Under the pieces are notes generated by a model, which saw nothing but the letters and a program-made list of their open reading frames with translations, ran no database searches and was not told the DNA's origin. From the NCBI GenBank assembly GCA_003451595.1, contig DMDA01000085.1:58003-103002 (forward strand): a DNA stretch of 45,000 nt. The letters run 5' to 3'. The DNA is from Chloroflexota bacterium. Its GTDB lineage: Bacteria; Chloroflexota; Anaerolineae; Caldilineales; Caldilineaceae. Position numbers and translations under genes: made by a program. Positions 11,641 to 19,877 of this stretch are shown here, piece after piece; position 1 is the first letter of the stretch, and every line of letters begins with the position of its first letter.

Positions 11641-12438
11641 ATGCCAAAAGACAGATATGTAATCGAGGCGCTTGCACGCGGCATGGAGGCGCTGGCGCTC
11701 TTTACGCGAGAGACGCCGCACCTTAGCCTGGGTGATGTCACTGCATCGCTGGGGTGCACCAAAAGCATGGCGTACCGCATCTTGTCTACGTTGGAGGTTT
11801 CGGGCTACCTGACCTACGACCAGACAACGCGACGGTATTGTCCAACGGTGAGGGTGCTAGAACTTGGCTTCACAGCCATTCATGCCCTGGGATTACGGGA
11901 GAATGCACGCCCACTGCTGGAGGCATTGGTGCAGGCGGTTGGCGAAACAGTTTCCCTGGCGGTGCTGAGTCAGGGACGCGTGCTCTATCTAGAACGGATT
12001 CACAACCGTGCGATCGTTGGGATCATGCTGGGCGTCGGCTCACAAGTTCCTGCGCATGCAACTGCCCTGGGCAAGGTGCTGCTGGCTGGGTTGACGCGTG
12101 CAGAGTGTGAACAACAACTGGCATTGCAGCCGTTGCAGGCATTGACGCCGAACACGCTGACCGATCGGGAGGCGTTGCTCGCTGAGCTGGAGAAGGTGAG
12201 ACGACAGGGGTATGCAGTGGATGACGAGGAGCTGGCGCCGGGGCTACGCGCAGTCGCCGCTCCGGTGTATGATGAGCATGGTCATGTGGTTGCCGCCATC
12301 AATATCACTGGCGCCACCACCACGATCACCCACGAACGCATAGAAACCGAGTTGGCGCCAGCTTTGATAGCGACCGCTCATGCCATTTCACGTGCGCTTG
12401 GCTTTGCGGGGCGTGCGCATGTCGGAGCGCCCGGCTGA
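11641..12438 (+). CDS. IclR-family transcriptional regulator
   Basis: The 265-residue protein has an N-terminal winged helix-turn-helix (about 5-65, including SLGDVTASLGCTKSMAYRIL). It is followed by the IclR effector-binding GAF-like domain (about 80-255), with typical segments such as VPAHATALGKVLLAG and a late GYAVDDEELAPGLRAVAAPV. PcaR/PobR- and KdgR-type members respond to aromatic acids or sugar acids. The gene precedes a branched-chain amino-acid-type ABC transporter on the same strand with a 133-bp gap, so that operon is the probable target, with the imported compound or a catabolite as effector. No strong ribosome site precedes the ATG at 11641, but the promoter fits this start. Confidence 0.93.
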   Translation: MPKDRYVIEALARGMEALALFTRETPHLSLGDVTASLGCTKSMAYRILSTLEVSGYLTYDQTTRRYCPTVRVLELGFTAIHALGLRENARPLLEALVQAVGETVSLAVLSQGRVLYLERIHNRAIVGIMLGVGSQVPAHATALGKVLLAGLTRAECEQQLALQPLQALTPNTLTDREALLAELEKVRRQGYAVDDEELAPGLRAVAAPVYDEHGHVVAAINITGATTTITHERIETELAPALIATAHAISRALGFAGRAHVGAPG

Positions 12439-12571
12439 TGCCTGGGTTGTTCCAGACATCGGAAGATCACTCCTGCGGGAAAGGTCAGCGGCAAGAGGCG
12501 CGCAGCTTCGCCGCTGTTTGCCTTATCATTTCTGTAACCACACTTTGCTCGTCATGAAAGGAGGAAATCAG

Positions 12572-13849
12572 ATGAAACAGGTATGGAGAATTGGCTGGTC
12601 GATCTGGCTGGTGGCGGCGTTGGTGCTGACGGCGTGTGCAGCGCCAGGACAACCGGCTGCACCCGCAGCGCAGGCGCCGGCGGAAGCGCCATCTGCTCAA
12701 GAAGCAGCCCCATCCGCTGGCGGCAACGTTGTGCGCGTAGGCGCCATCTATCCCTTGACTGGCGACCTTGCCAAGCTGGGTGAAGAGAACAAGCACGGGT
12801 TGGAGATGGCAATCGAGGAGATCAACGCTGCTGGCGGCATCAAGGCGTTGGGAGGGGCAACGATCGAATTGGTCTGGGGTGATAGCCAGGGCAAGCCTGA
12901 AGTGGGCATCGGCGAAGTGACGCGGCTCGCCGAACAGGAGAAGGTCGTGGCGATTATCGGCGCCTATCAATCTGGCGTTACCGTGCCCGCCACGCAGGAA
13001 GCGGAACGCCTGAAGACGCCGTTCGTGGTCAGCATGGCGGTCTCCGACAAGATTACCGAACGCGGCTTCCAATACACCTTCCGCATTTGCCCGAAAGCAA
13101 GCTGGTACGCCAAGGATCAGGTTTCCTTCTTAAAGGATTTGAAGGAGCTGGCGGGTCTGGAGGTCAAGCGCGTGGCGCTGTTGCACGAAGACACCGACTT
13201 TGGCGAATCGACAGCTGCGGGTCAGAAGCAGTTCCTGGCCGAGGCAGGCATGGAGATGGTGGCTGAGGTGAAATACTCGGCCAGCGCCGCCGACCTGACG
13301 ACCGAGGTTGCCAAGATCAAGGCGTCTAACCCGGACGCCGTGTTGACGGTCACTTATCTGAACGACTCGATCCTGATTGCACAGGCGCGCGAAGCGTTAG
13401 GGATGCAAAACATTCCCTTCATCGATGCAGCTGGCGGCACGGTGGACCCAGAGTTTATCAAGCAGCTGGGGTCAGCAGCCGAAGGATGGTTCACCGAGAT
13501 TGAGTACACCAAATATGCGACAGGGGCCGAGGAGTTGAACAATCGCTTCCATGAAAAATATGGCAGCGATATCACCGGCAACGGCGCCTACGCCTACCAG
13601 GCCGGCTATGTCATTGCCGATGCATTGGAACGCGCCGCCTCGACTGATCGCGATGCAGTCCGCGCGGCGTTGGCCGCCACTGACATGCCGAGCGGTCCAA
13701 CGATGATTCTGCCGACCGACCGCCTCACGTTTGGGCCTGACGGTCAGAATCCGAGTGCACCGCTCTTCATCGTTCAGGTGCAGGACGGCGAGTTGATTCC
13801 GGTGTGGCCCGCCGCCTATGCTGCTGCGCCTGTCCGCTTGAATCAGTAA
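12572..13849 (+). CDS. ABC transporter substrate-binding lipoprotein, branched-chain amino-acid (LivK/Peripla_BP_6) type
   Basis: The start is the ATG at 12572, preceded by AAAGGAGG at 12557; a longer in-frame opening back to 12380 is disregarded. The 425-residue precursor has a lipobox (LTAC, Cys22) and an Ala/Pro/Gln-rich linker to about residue 50. A type I periplasmic binding fold follows, with the family opening VRVGAIYPLTGDLAKLGEEN. It would deliver a ligand to the permeases encoded immediately downstream. Members bind amino acids, amides, urea or aromatic acids. The neighbouring aminotransferase favours an amino-group-containing ligand, but this is inference. A strong hairpin separates this gene from the permease genes, as is common for highly expressed binding proteins. 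Confidence 0.93.
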   Translation: MKQVWRIGWSIWLVAALVLTACAAPGQPAAPAAQAPAEAPSAQEAAPSAGGNVVRVGAIYPLTGDLAKLGEENKHGLEMAIEEINAAGGIKALGGATIELVWGDSQGKPEVGIGEVTRLAEQEKVVAIIGAYQSGVTVPATQEAERLKTPFVVSMAVSDKITERGFQYTFRICPKASWYAKDQVSFLKDLKELAGLEVKRVALLHEDTDFGESTAAGQKQFLAEAGMEMVAEVKYSASAADLTTEVAKIKASNPDAVLTVTYLNDSILIAQAREALGMQNIPFIDAAGGTVDPEFIKQLGSAAEGWFTEIEYTKYATGAEELNNRFHEKYGSDITGNGAYAYQAGYVIADALERAASTDRDAVRAALAATDMPSGPTMILPTDRLTFGPDGQNPSAPLFIVQVQDGELIPVWPAAYAAAPVRLNQ

Positions 13850-13863
13850 CCTTCTCTGCTTCA

Positions 13864-13904
13864 TATGGTGCGTGTCAGGCTCCCTCCACCCGACACGCAC
13901 CATA
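13864..13904 (+). terminator. 13-bp perfect hairpin between binding-protein and permease genes
   Basis: The arms TATGGTGCGTGTC (13864-13876) and its exact complement (13892-13904) enclose a 15-nt loop, 15 nt after the binding-protein stop codon. No T tract follows. It probably attenuates read-through or protects the 3' end of the upstream message, giving excess binding protein over permease. Confidence 0.65.
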
Positions 13905-13964
13905 CAGCAGTCAGACGTTGGCCCTTTTGCAAACAGTCTCGCGTGCAAGCCCGGAGGCGGCGAC

Positions 13965-14843
13965 ATGACCTTTTCACCTGAGCTGATCGCGCAGTCGATC
14001 ATAACCGGCATCATGATCGGCGGCGTCTTTGCGCTGATTTCGGTTGGCTTGAGTCTAATCTGGGGCGTCATGCGCATCATCAACTTTGCCCACGGCGAGT
14101 TTCTGATGGTGGCGATGTACATTGCCTATTTTCTCGTGGCGCGTGGCGGCTGGGACCCTTACGCCACATTGCTGGTGACGACGCCCGCTCTGTTTCTGTT
14201 GGGTGCATTGATCTTTCGAGGCACGATTCGTCCAATCTTGGGGCATCCGTCTATGAACCAGATCATGTTGACGGTTGGTCTGTCGCTGATCCTGCAGAAT
14301 CTGGCTTTGGTCTTTTTCAAGGCGGATGTCCTGACCACGCGCACCGAATATACGCGCATGATCTTGAGCATTGGCCCGGTGATCATCCGCGTGCCGCAGT
14401 TGATTGCGTTTATCGGCTCGGCGCTGACTGCATTTCTGCTTTACTGGTATCTGCAGCGCACTGACACAGGACGCGCCATCCGCGCCGCTGCGCAAAACAA
14501 ACAGGCGGCGACGTTGATGGGCGTTGATGTCCAGCGCATCTATCTGCTGGCGTTTGGGATCGGCTCCGCCACATTAGGGGTGGCGGCGTCGCTCATGATC
14601 TCCTTCTATTACACTTCGCCAACCGTGGGGCTGTTCTTTGGCTTGATCGCCTACGTGGTTGTGGTGTTGGGCGGGTTGGGAAACTTTCTCGGCACACTGG
14701 TCGCCGGGCTAATCATCGGGTTGACGGAATCGGTCGGGGCGGCTATTTTGCCGGGTTCCCTCTCGCGCGTCCTGACCTTTGCCCTCTTTATCCTGGTGTT
14801 GCTCTTCCGTCCACAAGGATTGTTCGGAGGGAAGCGCGCATGA
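13965..14843 (+). CDS. livH: ABC transporter permease, LivH type
   Basis: The ATG at 13965 follows a GGAGG site; an in-frame opening from 13872 overlaps the hairpin and is less likely. The 292-residue polytopic membrane protein shows the LivH hallmark GVFALISVGLSLIWGVMRIINFAHGE in two parts near residues 20-45, and several further hydrophobic helices. It forms the channel with the LivM-type partner, whose gene overlaps this one by 4 bp (ATGA at 14840). The window order SBP-livH-livM-livG-livF is the standard layout of hydrophobic amino-acid-type uptake systems. The family is certain; the ligand is unknown. Confidence 0.93.
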   Translation: MTFSPELIAQSIITGIMIGGVFALISVGLSLIWGVMRIINFAHGEFLMVAMYIAYFLVARGGWDPYATLLVTTPALFLLGALIFRGTIRPILGHPSMNQIMLTVGLSLILQNLALVFFKADVLTTRTEYTRMILSIGPVIIRVPQLIAFIGSALTAFLLYWYLQRTDTGRAIRAAAQNKQAATLMGVDVQRIYLLAFGIGSATLGVAASLMISFYYTSPTVGLFFGLIAYVVVVLGGLGNFLGTLVAGLIIGLTESVGAAILPGSLSRVLTFALFILVLLFRPQGLFGGKRA

Positions 14844-15811
14844 AGCTACGCTGGAATGTTGTGGCGCCGCTGGCGCTTCTGGTCGTGTTGGCAGGGTTGC
14901 CTCTCTTTGCCACCGAATACATGTTGCATATCGGCGTGTTGGTCTTGCTCGCAGCCTATCTTGCCACCGGGTGGAATATCCTTGGCGGTTATGCGGGGCA
15001 GCATTCACTTGGACATAGCCTCTTTCTCGGCATCGGCGCCTACACATCCACTTATCTCTTTGCGCAGATAGGCCTCACGCCCTGGATTGGGATGTGGGTC
15101 GGCGCTTTGTTTGCCGCTATCGTCGGCTGGTTTGTTGGCTATCTTTGCTTTCGTTATGGGCTGCGTGGACCTTACTTTGCGCTGGTGACGATTGCGCTGG
15201 CGGAGGCGATGGTCTATCTGGTGACGAATCTCAACGCGTTGGGTGGCGCCGAAGGGCTAGATGTGCGCTGGGTCGGGCATAATCCTGCACTCATGCAGTT
15301 CGAGGGCAAGACCGCCTACTACTACATTATTTTGATCATGACCGCCTTGCTCCTGTTCGGCGTTCAGCGTTACAGCCGTCGCCGCTTTGGTTACCAAATG
15401 ATTGCCGTGCGCGAAAACGAAGACGCCGCTGAAGCACTCGGTGTTGACACGCTGGCGGTGCGTATTCGGGCATTGGTCATCAGCGCCGTCGTCACGGCAC
15501 TGGGCGGCGTCTTTTTTGCGCAGTACTACACCTACATCAACCCGCGCAATGTGTTCGGAGAAGGGCCAAGCGTGCAGATGTTGCTCTTCGCTATCGTCGG
15601 TGGGTTGGGGACCGTGTGGGGGCCAGCCATCGGTGCGATCTTGCTGGTGCCGATTGCAGAATTTGCCCGCTCGTCGCTGGGCAACACCTTTTCTGGTGCG
15701 CATTTGCTGCTGTACGGCGTGGTGCTGGTGCTCGTGATGTTGTTCATGCCCAACGGCATTGTGGGGCTAGTGCAGACGCTGGAGCGACGCCGCAGAGGAG
15801 GGAGGGCATGA
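14840..15811 (+). CDS. livM: ABC transporter permease, LivM type
   Basis: This 323-residue polytopic membrane protein has the LivM signatures GWNILGGYAGQHSLGHS (about 45-62) and a cytoplasmic loop with RENEDAAEALGVD that contacts the ATPases. About eight to ten hydrophobic helices are visible. It starts at an ATG overlapping the livH stop by 4 bp and ends with a 4-bp overlap into livG, so translational coupling is expected. It forms the second half of the translocation channel. Confidence 0.93.
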   Translation: MKLRWNVVAPLALLVVLAGLPLFATEYMLHIGVLVLLAAYLATGWNILGGYAGQHSLGHSLFLGIGAYTSTYLFAQIGLTPWIGMWVGALFAAIVGWFVGYLCFRYGLRGPYFALVTIALAEAMVYLVTNLNALGGAEGLDVRWVGHNPALMQFEGKTAYYYIILIMTALLLFGVQRYSRRRFGYQMIAVRENEDAAEALGVDTLAVRIRALVISAVVTALGGVFFAQYYTYINPRNVFGEGPSVQMLLFAIVGGLGTVWGPAIGAILLVPIAEFARSSLGNTFSGAHLLLYGVVLVLVMLFMPNGIVGLVQTLERRRRGGRA

Positions 15812-16530
15812 GCGAGCTTTTGCAGGTGCGCAACCTCACCAAACATTTTGGCGGGCTGGCAGCTGTACAGGATGTGTCGTTCGATGTGAACAAAGGCGAA
15901 ATTGTCGGTCTGATCGGTCCCAACGGCGCCGGCAAAACCACCACCTTCAGTTTGCTCACCGGTTTTCTGACACCAACGCGCGGCACGATCACCTTTGCCG
16001 GACGACGCATCGACAACCTGAAGCCGCATGTCATCTGCCGGCTGGGCATGACGCGCACTTTTCAGATCGTACAACCCTTCCCGGAGATGACCGCGCTCGA
16101 GAATGTCATGATGGGCGCCCTGGTGCACCATCGCAACATTGATGAGGCGCAACGGCGCGGGCGCAACACCCTGGCGCGCGTCGGTCTGGCGCATAAAGCC
16201 GATACACCCGGTCGTGAACTGACGCTGGTGGAACAGAAACGGCTGGAGATCGGCAAAGCCCTGGCAACCGAACCACAGTTGTTGCTTCTCGACGAGGTGG
16301 CCGCAGGGCTGCGTGAAGCCGAAGTCGATGTGATTCTCGATCTGGTGCGCCAACTAAACACCGAAGGGATCACGCTGCTGATCGTGGAACATCTGATGAA
16401 AGTGATTATGAATCTCTCGCAGCGCATCGTTGTCCTGGATTTCGGGCAGAAGATTGCCGAAGGCTCCCCCGCCGAAGTGAGCGCCAATCCGCTCGTCCTC
16501 GAAGCGTATCTGGGCAAGGAGGAAGATTGA
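15808..16530 (+). CDS. livG: ABC transporter ATP-binding protein, LivG type
   Basis: The ATG at 15808 overlaps the livM stop and follows GGAGGG; the frame is open further upstream inside livM but has no reason to start there. The 240-residue ATPase has Walker A GPNGAGKT (37-44), the Q loop, and Walker B LLLLDE followed by VAAGL. The signature loop reads LTLVEQ instead of LSGGQ or LSYGQ, and the residue after Walker B Asp-Glu is Val rather than Pro. Similar degenerate signatures occur in a LivG subfamily, so activity is likely kept with the LivF partner supplying a canonical signature. It energises import through LivH/LivM. Confidence 0.93.
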   Translation: MSELLQVRNLTKHFGGLAAVQDVSFDVNKGEIVGLIGPNGAGKTTTFSLLTGFLTPTRGTITFAGRRIDNLKPHVICRLGMTRTFQIVQPFPEMTALENVMMGALVHHRNIDEAQRRGRNTLARVGLAHKADTPGRELTLVEQKRLEIGKALATEPQLLLLDEVAAGLREAEVDVILDLVRQLNTEGITLLIVEHLMKVIMNLSQRIVVLDFGQKIAEGSPAEVSANPLVLEAYLGKEED

Positions 16531-17234
16531 TGCTCGACGTGCAACAGGTGAGTGTCCACTATGGTGCGTTTCAAGCATTGCACGAAGTCTCTCTGCAGGT
16601 GCCAGCGGGTAAAGTCGTCAGCCTGGTCGGCGCCAACGGCGCCGGCAAAACCACCTTGATCAACACGATTTCGGGCTTGCTGAAACCGAGCGGCGGCGCC
16701 ATCTTTTTCGAGGGGCAAGACCTGACCCGGCTGAGCGGGCATCAGGTTGCCGGACTTGGGCTGGCGCAGATTCCAGAGGGGCGCAAAATCTTCCCGGAGA
16801 TGACCGTCTACGAGAATTTGCTGATGGGGGGCTACAGCGCCCAGGCGCGTAAGTTACGCAGCCAGACGCTCGAAGAGGTGTACACCCTCTTCCCACGACT
16901 GCGCGACCGCCACAAGCAACTGGCGCGCACCCTCTCCGGCGGCGAACAACAGATGCTTGTGATCGGCAGGGCGTTGATGATGCGCCCCAAGCTGATGATG
17001 TTCGACGAGCCTTCGCTTGGCCTGGCGCCGCTGATGGTGAAGGCAGTCTTTGAGGTCGTTGTGCAACTCAAAGCGCGCGGCATGACCATTCTGCTCGTCG
17101 AACAAAATGTGCGCCAGAGCCTGCGGGTCGCCGACTACGCTTATGTGTTGGAGAGTGGTCAAATCGTCCTTGAAGGCGAGAGTCGCGCCGTGCTGGAAAA
17201 TGAACACACACGACGCGCATTCTTGGGTCTATAA
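16530..17234 (+). CDS. livF: ABC transporter ATP-binding protein, LivF type
   Basis: The 234-residue ATPase starts at an ATG overlapping the livG stop (TGATG) with AAGGAGGA upstream; a TTG one codon earlier is possible. It has Walker A GANGAGKT (34-41), the family segment GLAQIPEGRKIFPEMTV split over two loops, a canonical LSGGEQQM signature and Walker B ending in MMFDEPSLGLAP. It pairs with LivG to power the transporter. The aminotransferase gene follows after 35 bp, suggesting continued transcription into catabolic genes. Confidence 0.94.
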   Translation: MLDVQQVSVHYGAFQALHEVSLQVPAGKVVSLVGANGAGKTTLINTISGLLKPSGGAIFFEGQDLTRLSGHQVAGLGLAQIPEGRKIFPEMTVYENLLMGGYSAQARKLRSQTLEEVYTLFPRLRDRHKQLARTLSGGEQQMLVIGRALMMRPKLMMFDEPSLGLAPLMVKAVFEVVVQLKARGMTILLVEQNVRQSLRVADYAYVLESGQIVLEGESRAVLENEHTRRAFLGL

Positions 17235-17269
17235 CTGTGAAATTGCTCGGACCAAAAGGGGAGGTCAAC

Positions 17270-18598
17270 ATGCTGGTCGAGACATTCTTGACATCTGATC
17301 AGTTGATTCAGCGCGATAAAGCGGTCGTTACACCGGCGATTTATCGCTACACAGATGTGGCGTTGGTGCGCGGAGAAGGCATCTTCGTCTATGACGCCGA
17401 GGGCAGACGCTACTACGACATGGCCGCCGGCATCGCCACCATGAATGTCGGCCACAGCCACCCACGCGTGGTGGCGGCGATCGCCGAGCAGGCGAAAACG
17501 CTGATCCACGGCGCCGCTCATGTGGGTTACATGGCGCCCTATGTTGAGATGGTGGAGAAGCTGCTCACTCTGGCGCCGCCGCCGCTCAATCAGGGCAAGG
17601 GCGTGCTGCTGAACAGCGGCAGCGAAGCCGTTGAAACTGCGATCAAGCTGGCGCGCGCCATCACTGGACGCAGCATGGTGCTCGCTTTCCTGGATAGCTT
17701 TCACGGTCGTCCCATGGGTGCGCTGGCGCTGACCGGATCGAGCAGCGGCTACCGGCGGCATCTGGCATCGCTGCTCACCGGCGTCGAACATGTCCCTTAT
17801 CCAAACTGCTATCGCTGCGCATTCGGGCATGGCAGCCGCACGCCAGACGCCTGCTGCGGTCAATGGCGTAACTTTATCCAGCTCACCCTCGAACGTCTGG
17901 TGCACCCCGACGATCTGGCGGCGATCATTGTGGAGCCGATCGCCGGCGAGGGTGGATACCTCGTGCCGCCGGATGACTTTCTGCCGGCGTTGCGCGAAAT
18001 TTGCGACCGCACCGGCGCCCTGTTGATCGCCGACGAAGTGCAAACCGGTCTGGGACGCACAGGCAGGTGGTTCGCCGTCGAGCACTGGGGCGTCACACCG
18101 GACATCATGGCGCTGGGCAAGGCGATCGGCGGGGGCTTGCCTTTGGGCGCCGTGTTGGCGCGCCGCGACCTGATGGACGCCTGGTGGCCCGCCGCGCATG
18201 GCTCCACCTTTGGCGGCAACCCGGTCGCCTGTCGCGCCGGTTTGGAAACGATTGCCATCATGGAGGAGGAAGGGCTGCTCGCCAATGCCGTCGCTGTCGG
18301 TGAGCATATTCAGACGCGCTTCCGCGCAGCGCAGGCAACACTACCGCTGATCGGACAAGTGCGCGGCATGGGGTTGATGGTGGCCGTCGATCTGGTGAAT
18401 GATAGCGGCAAGCCGATCACGGTGGATGCCGTCAAACAGGTCATCAAACATTTGGGCGAGGCCGGCGTCCTAATGACAAAGTGTGGCCCCAGCGCACTGC
18501 GGTTGGCGCCGCCGTTGATTCTGAGCCAGGAGCAAGCGGACGCCGCCGTGGATATCATTCTCCATGTGCTGACATCGCTGCAGGACGAATTGCGCTGA
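17270..18598 (+). CDS. Class III PLP-dependent aminotransferase (4-aminobutyrate aminotransferase-like)
   Basis: The start is the ATG at 17270 after GGGGAGG; a GTG at 17237 lacks this support. The 442-residue protein follows the class III fold. It has an early GIATMNVGHSHPRV, a PLP-phosphate Ser/Gly loop (NSGSEAVETAIKLAR) and DEVQTGLGRTG. The Schiff-base lysine is near residue 284 in MALGKAIGGG. A Cys-rich insertion (NCYRC..., DACC) resembles that of archaeal-type and some bacterial 4-aminobutyrate aminotransferases. It would transfer an omega- or alpha-amino group to 2-oxoglutarate or pyruvate. Its place behind an amino-acid-type transporter suggests it deaminates the imported compound. The precise substrate is open. 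Confidence 0.9.
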   Translation: MLVETFLTSDQLIQRDKAVVTPAIYRYTDVALVRGEGIFVYDAEGRRYYDMAAGIATMNVGHSHPRVVAAIAEQAKTLIHGAAHVGYMAPYVEMVEKLLTLAPPPLNQGKGVLLNSGSEAVETAIKLARAITGRSMVLAFLDSFHGRPMGALALTGSSSGYRRHLASLLTGVEHVPYPNCYRCAFGHGSRTPDACCGQWRNFIQLTLERLVHPDDLAAIIVEPIAGEGGYLVPPDDFLPALREICDRTGALLIADEVQTGLGRTGRWFAVEHWGVTPDIMALGKAIGGGLPLGAVLARRDLMDAWWPAAHGSTFGGNPVACRAGLETIAIMEEEGLLANAVAVGEHIQTRFRAAQATLPLIGQVRGMGLMVAVDLVNDSGKPITVDAVKQVIKHLGEAGVLMTKCGPSALRLAPPLILSQEQADAAVDIILHVLTSLQDELR

Positions 18599-18616
18599 GC
18601 AAGGAGTGCGGCGTTG

Positions 18617-19633
18617 ATGCTTGCCGTCGTAAAAGCAGGGCCAGGCCCAGGGTTTGTGGTGCAGTCGGCGCCCGAACCGACATTACAGCCAGGATGGGTG
18701 CTGATTCGTGTACGCGCTGTCGGTATCTGCGGCACAGATCTGCCGATCTTCGAGGGCGTGCGCGCGGTGCCTTATCCGTTGATTCCCGGTCACGAGTTTG
18801 CAGGCGACATCGTGGCGGTGGCAGAGGATGTGACGGAGTGGCAGGTCGGTGATCGAGTGGCTGCCGGGCTGGTGATTGGCTGTGGTCGCTGCATCATGTG
18901 CCGGCAGGGTCAGGAGAACCTGTGCCCTGACATACGCGAGATCGGCATCCATATCAACGGCGCCTTCGCTGAGTATGTACGCGCGCCAGCGTCGTCGCTG
19001 CATCGGCTGCCCGAAACGATGAGCTACATCGACGGCGCGTCGATCGATCCGGTGGCTTCAACCTATCGCGGAATTCGGCGGCTGGCGCCGCAGCCACACG
19101 AGCATGTCGTCATTTTCGGCGTTGGCCCGATCGCCTTGTATGCGCTTCAATCGATCCGCGCCGCTGGCGTCGCCACCCTCACGGTGATTGCGCGTCACGG
19201 AGGGATTCGCACCCAAACCGCGCTGGCGTTAGGCGCCGACTGCGTGGTCGAAAGTGAGCATGATGACCCTGCTGCCCGTGTTGCCGAAATCACACACGGA
19301 ACGATGGCTGACCTGGTGATCGAGGCGACCGGCAACCCGGATGTGCTGAGTTTACTGCCGATGGTGTGCCGCCCCCAGGCGCGCATCTTGCTGGCCGGCA
19401 TCTTTCATCATCACGCACCCTTCAACCCTGCGCCGATCGTGCGCCGCGAACTGCGCATCGAAGGAACCTTCTGCTACAACTGGATGGACTTTGCGTTGAG
19501 CCGCGATTTGATCGCAACCGGGCGCGTCTCACCACAATGCCTGGTGACGCATGTGCTGCCGTTGGCGGCAATCGGGGAAGGGCTGACGTTGTTGCATCAG
19601 CGCGCCGCTATCAAAGTGATCCTGACGCCGTAA
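18617..19633 (+). CDS. Zinc-dependent medium-chain alcohol dehydrogenase
   Basis: The ATG at 18617 lies 10 nt after AAGGAG; a TTG one codon earlier is possible. The 338-residue MDR protein has catalytic zinc ligands Cys38 (GICGTD) and His59-Glu60 (PGHEF), and the four-Cys structural zinc loop at 89, 92, 95 and 103. A Rossmann segment (FGVGPIALYALQSI) follows in the second half. The closest relatives by motif are sorbitol/threonine/galactitol-phosphate dehydrogenases. It follows the aminotransferase by 18 bp and is the last gene of the operon, so it may oxidise or reduce the aldehyde or keto product of that enzyme. A palindromic repeat lies 48 bp after the stop. The family is certain; the substrate is not. 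Confidence 0.92.
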   Translation: MLAVVKAGPGPGFVVQSAPEPTLQPGWVLIRVRAVGICGTDLPIFEGVRAVPYPLIPGHEFAGDIVAVAEDVTEWQVGDRVAAGLVIGCGRCIMCRQGQENLCPDIREIGIHINGAFAEYVRAPASSLHRLPETMSYIDGASIDPVASTYRGIRRLAPQPHEHVVIFGVGPIALYALQSIRAAGVATLTVIARHGGIRTQTALALGADCVVESEHDDPAARVAEITHGTMADLVIEATGNPDVLSLLPMVCRPQARILLAGIFHHHAPFNPAPIVRRELRIEGTFCYNWMDFALSRDLIATGRVSPQCLVTHVLPLAAIGEGLTLLHQRAAIKVILTP

Positions 19634-19680
19634 TAGAGACGTTGTGCACCCGGAGGCAACGCGTCTGCTTCATAGATAGC

Positions 19681-19719
19681 TTCATCTTCCCGGAAGCTCT
19701 GAGCTTCCGGGAAGATGAA
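19681..19719 (+). repeat. Dispersed palindrome family B, copy 1
   Basis: This is a perfect odd palindrome of 39 nt, with 19-nt arms around a central T at 19700. Its core arm TTCCCGGAAGCTC recurs at 39953-39979 and in variant form at 43320-43349. It lies 48 bp after a stop codon and could act as an RNA hairpin or a DNA cruciform. No T run follows. Confidence 0.85.
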
Positions 19720-19767
19720 TACAGTCGATCTGCGCGATCATGGAGTTTAACAAATAGATTCGGCAAC

Positions 19768-19810
19768 CGTAGGTTCAGCCACGCCGTCACGCCGGAGGCG
19801 ATGACCTACG
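19768..19810 (-). repeat. Dispersed repeat family A, inverted-orientation copy
   Basis: A full 24-bp copy in reverse orientation occupies 19786-19809. A degraded forward half (CGTAGGT at 19768) can pair with its end (ACCTACG, to 19810). It lies between the convergent dehydrogenase and methyltransferase genes. The rest of this 244-bp spacer contains family B copy 1 and nothing else recognisable. Confidence 0.75.
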
Positions 19811-19877
19811 AGGGAGGACACTTTGTGCGCTGAAGGCAGCAACGGCGATTACCGGATCATTTTGTAAATCCTCATTA

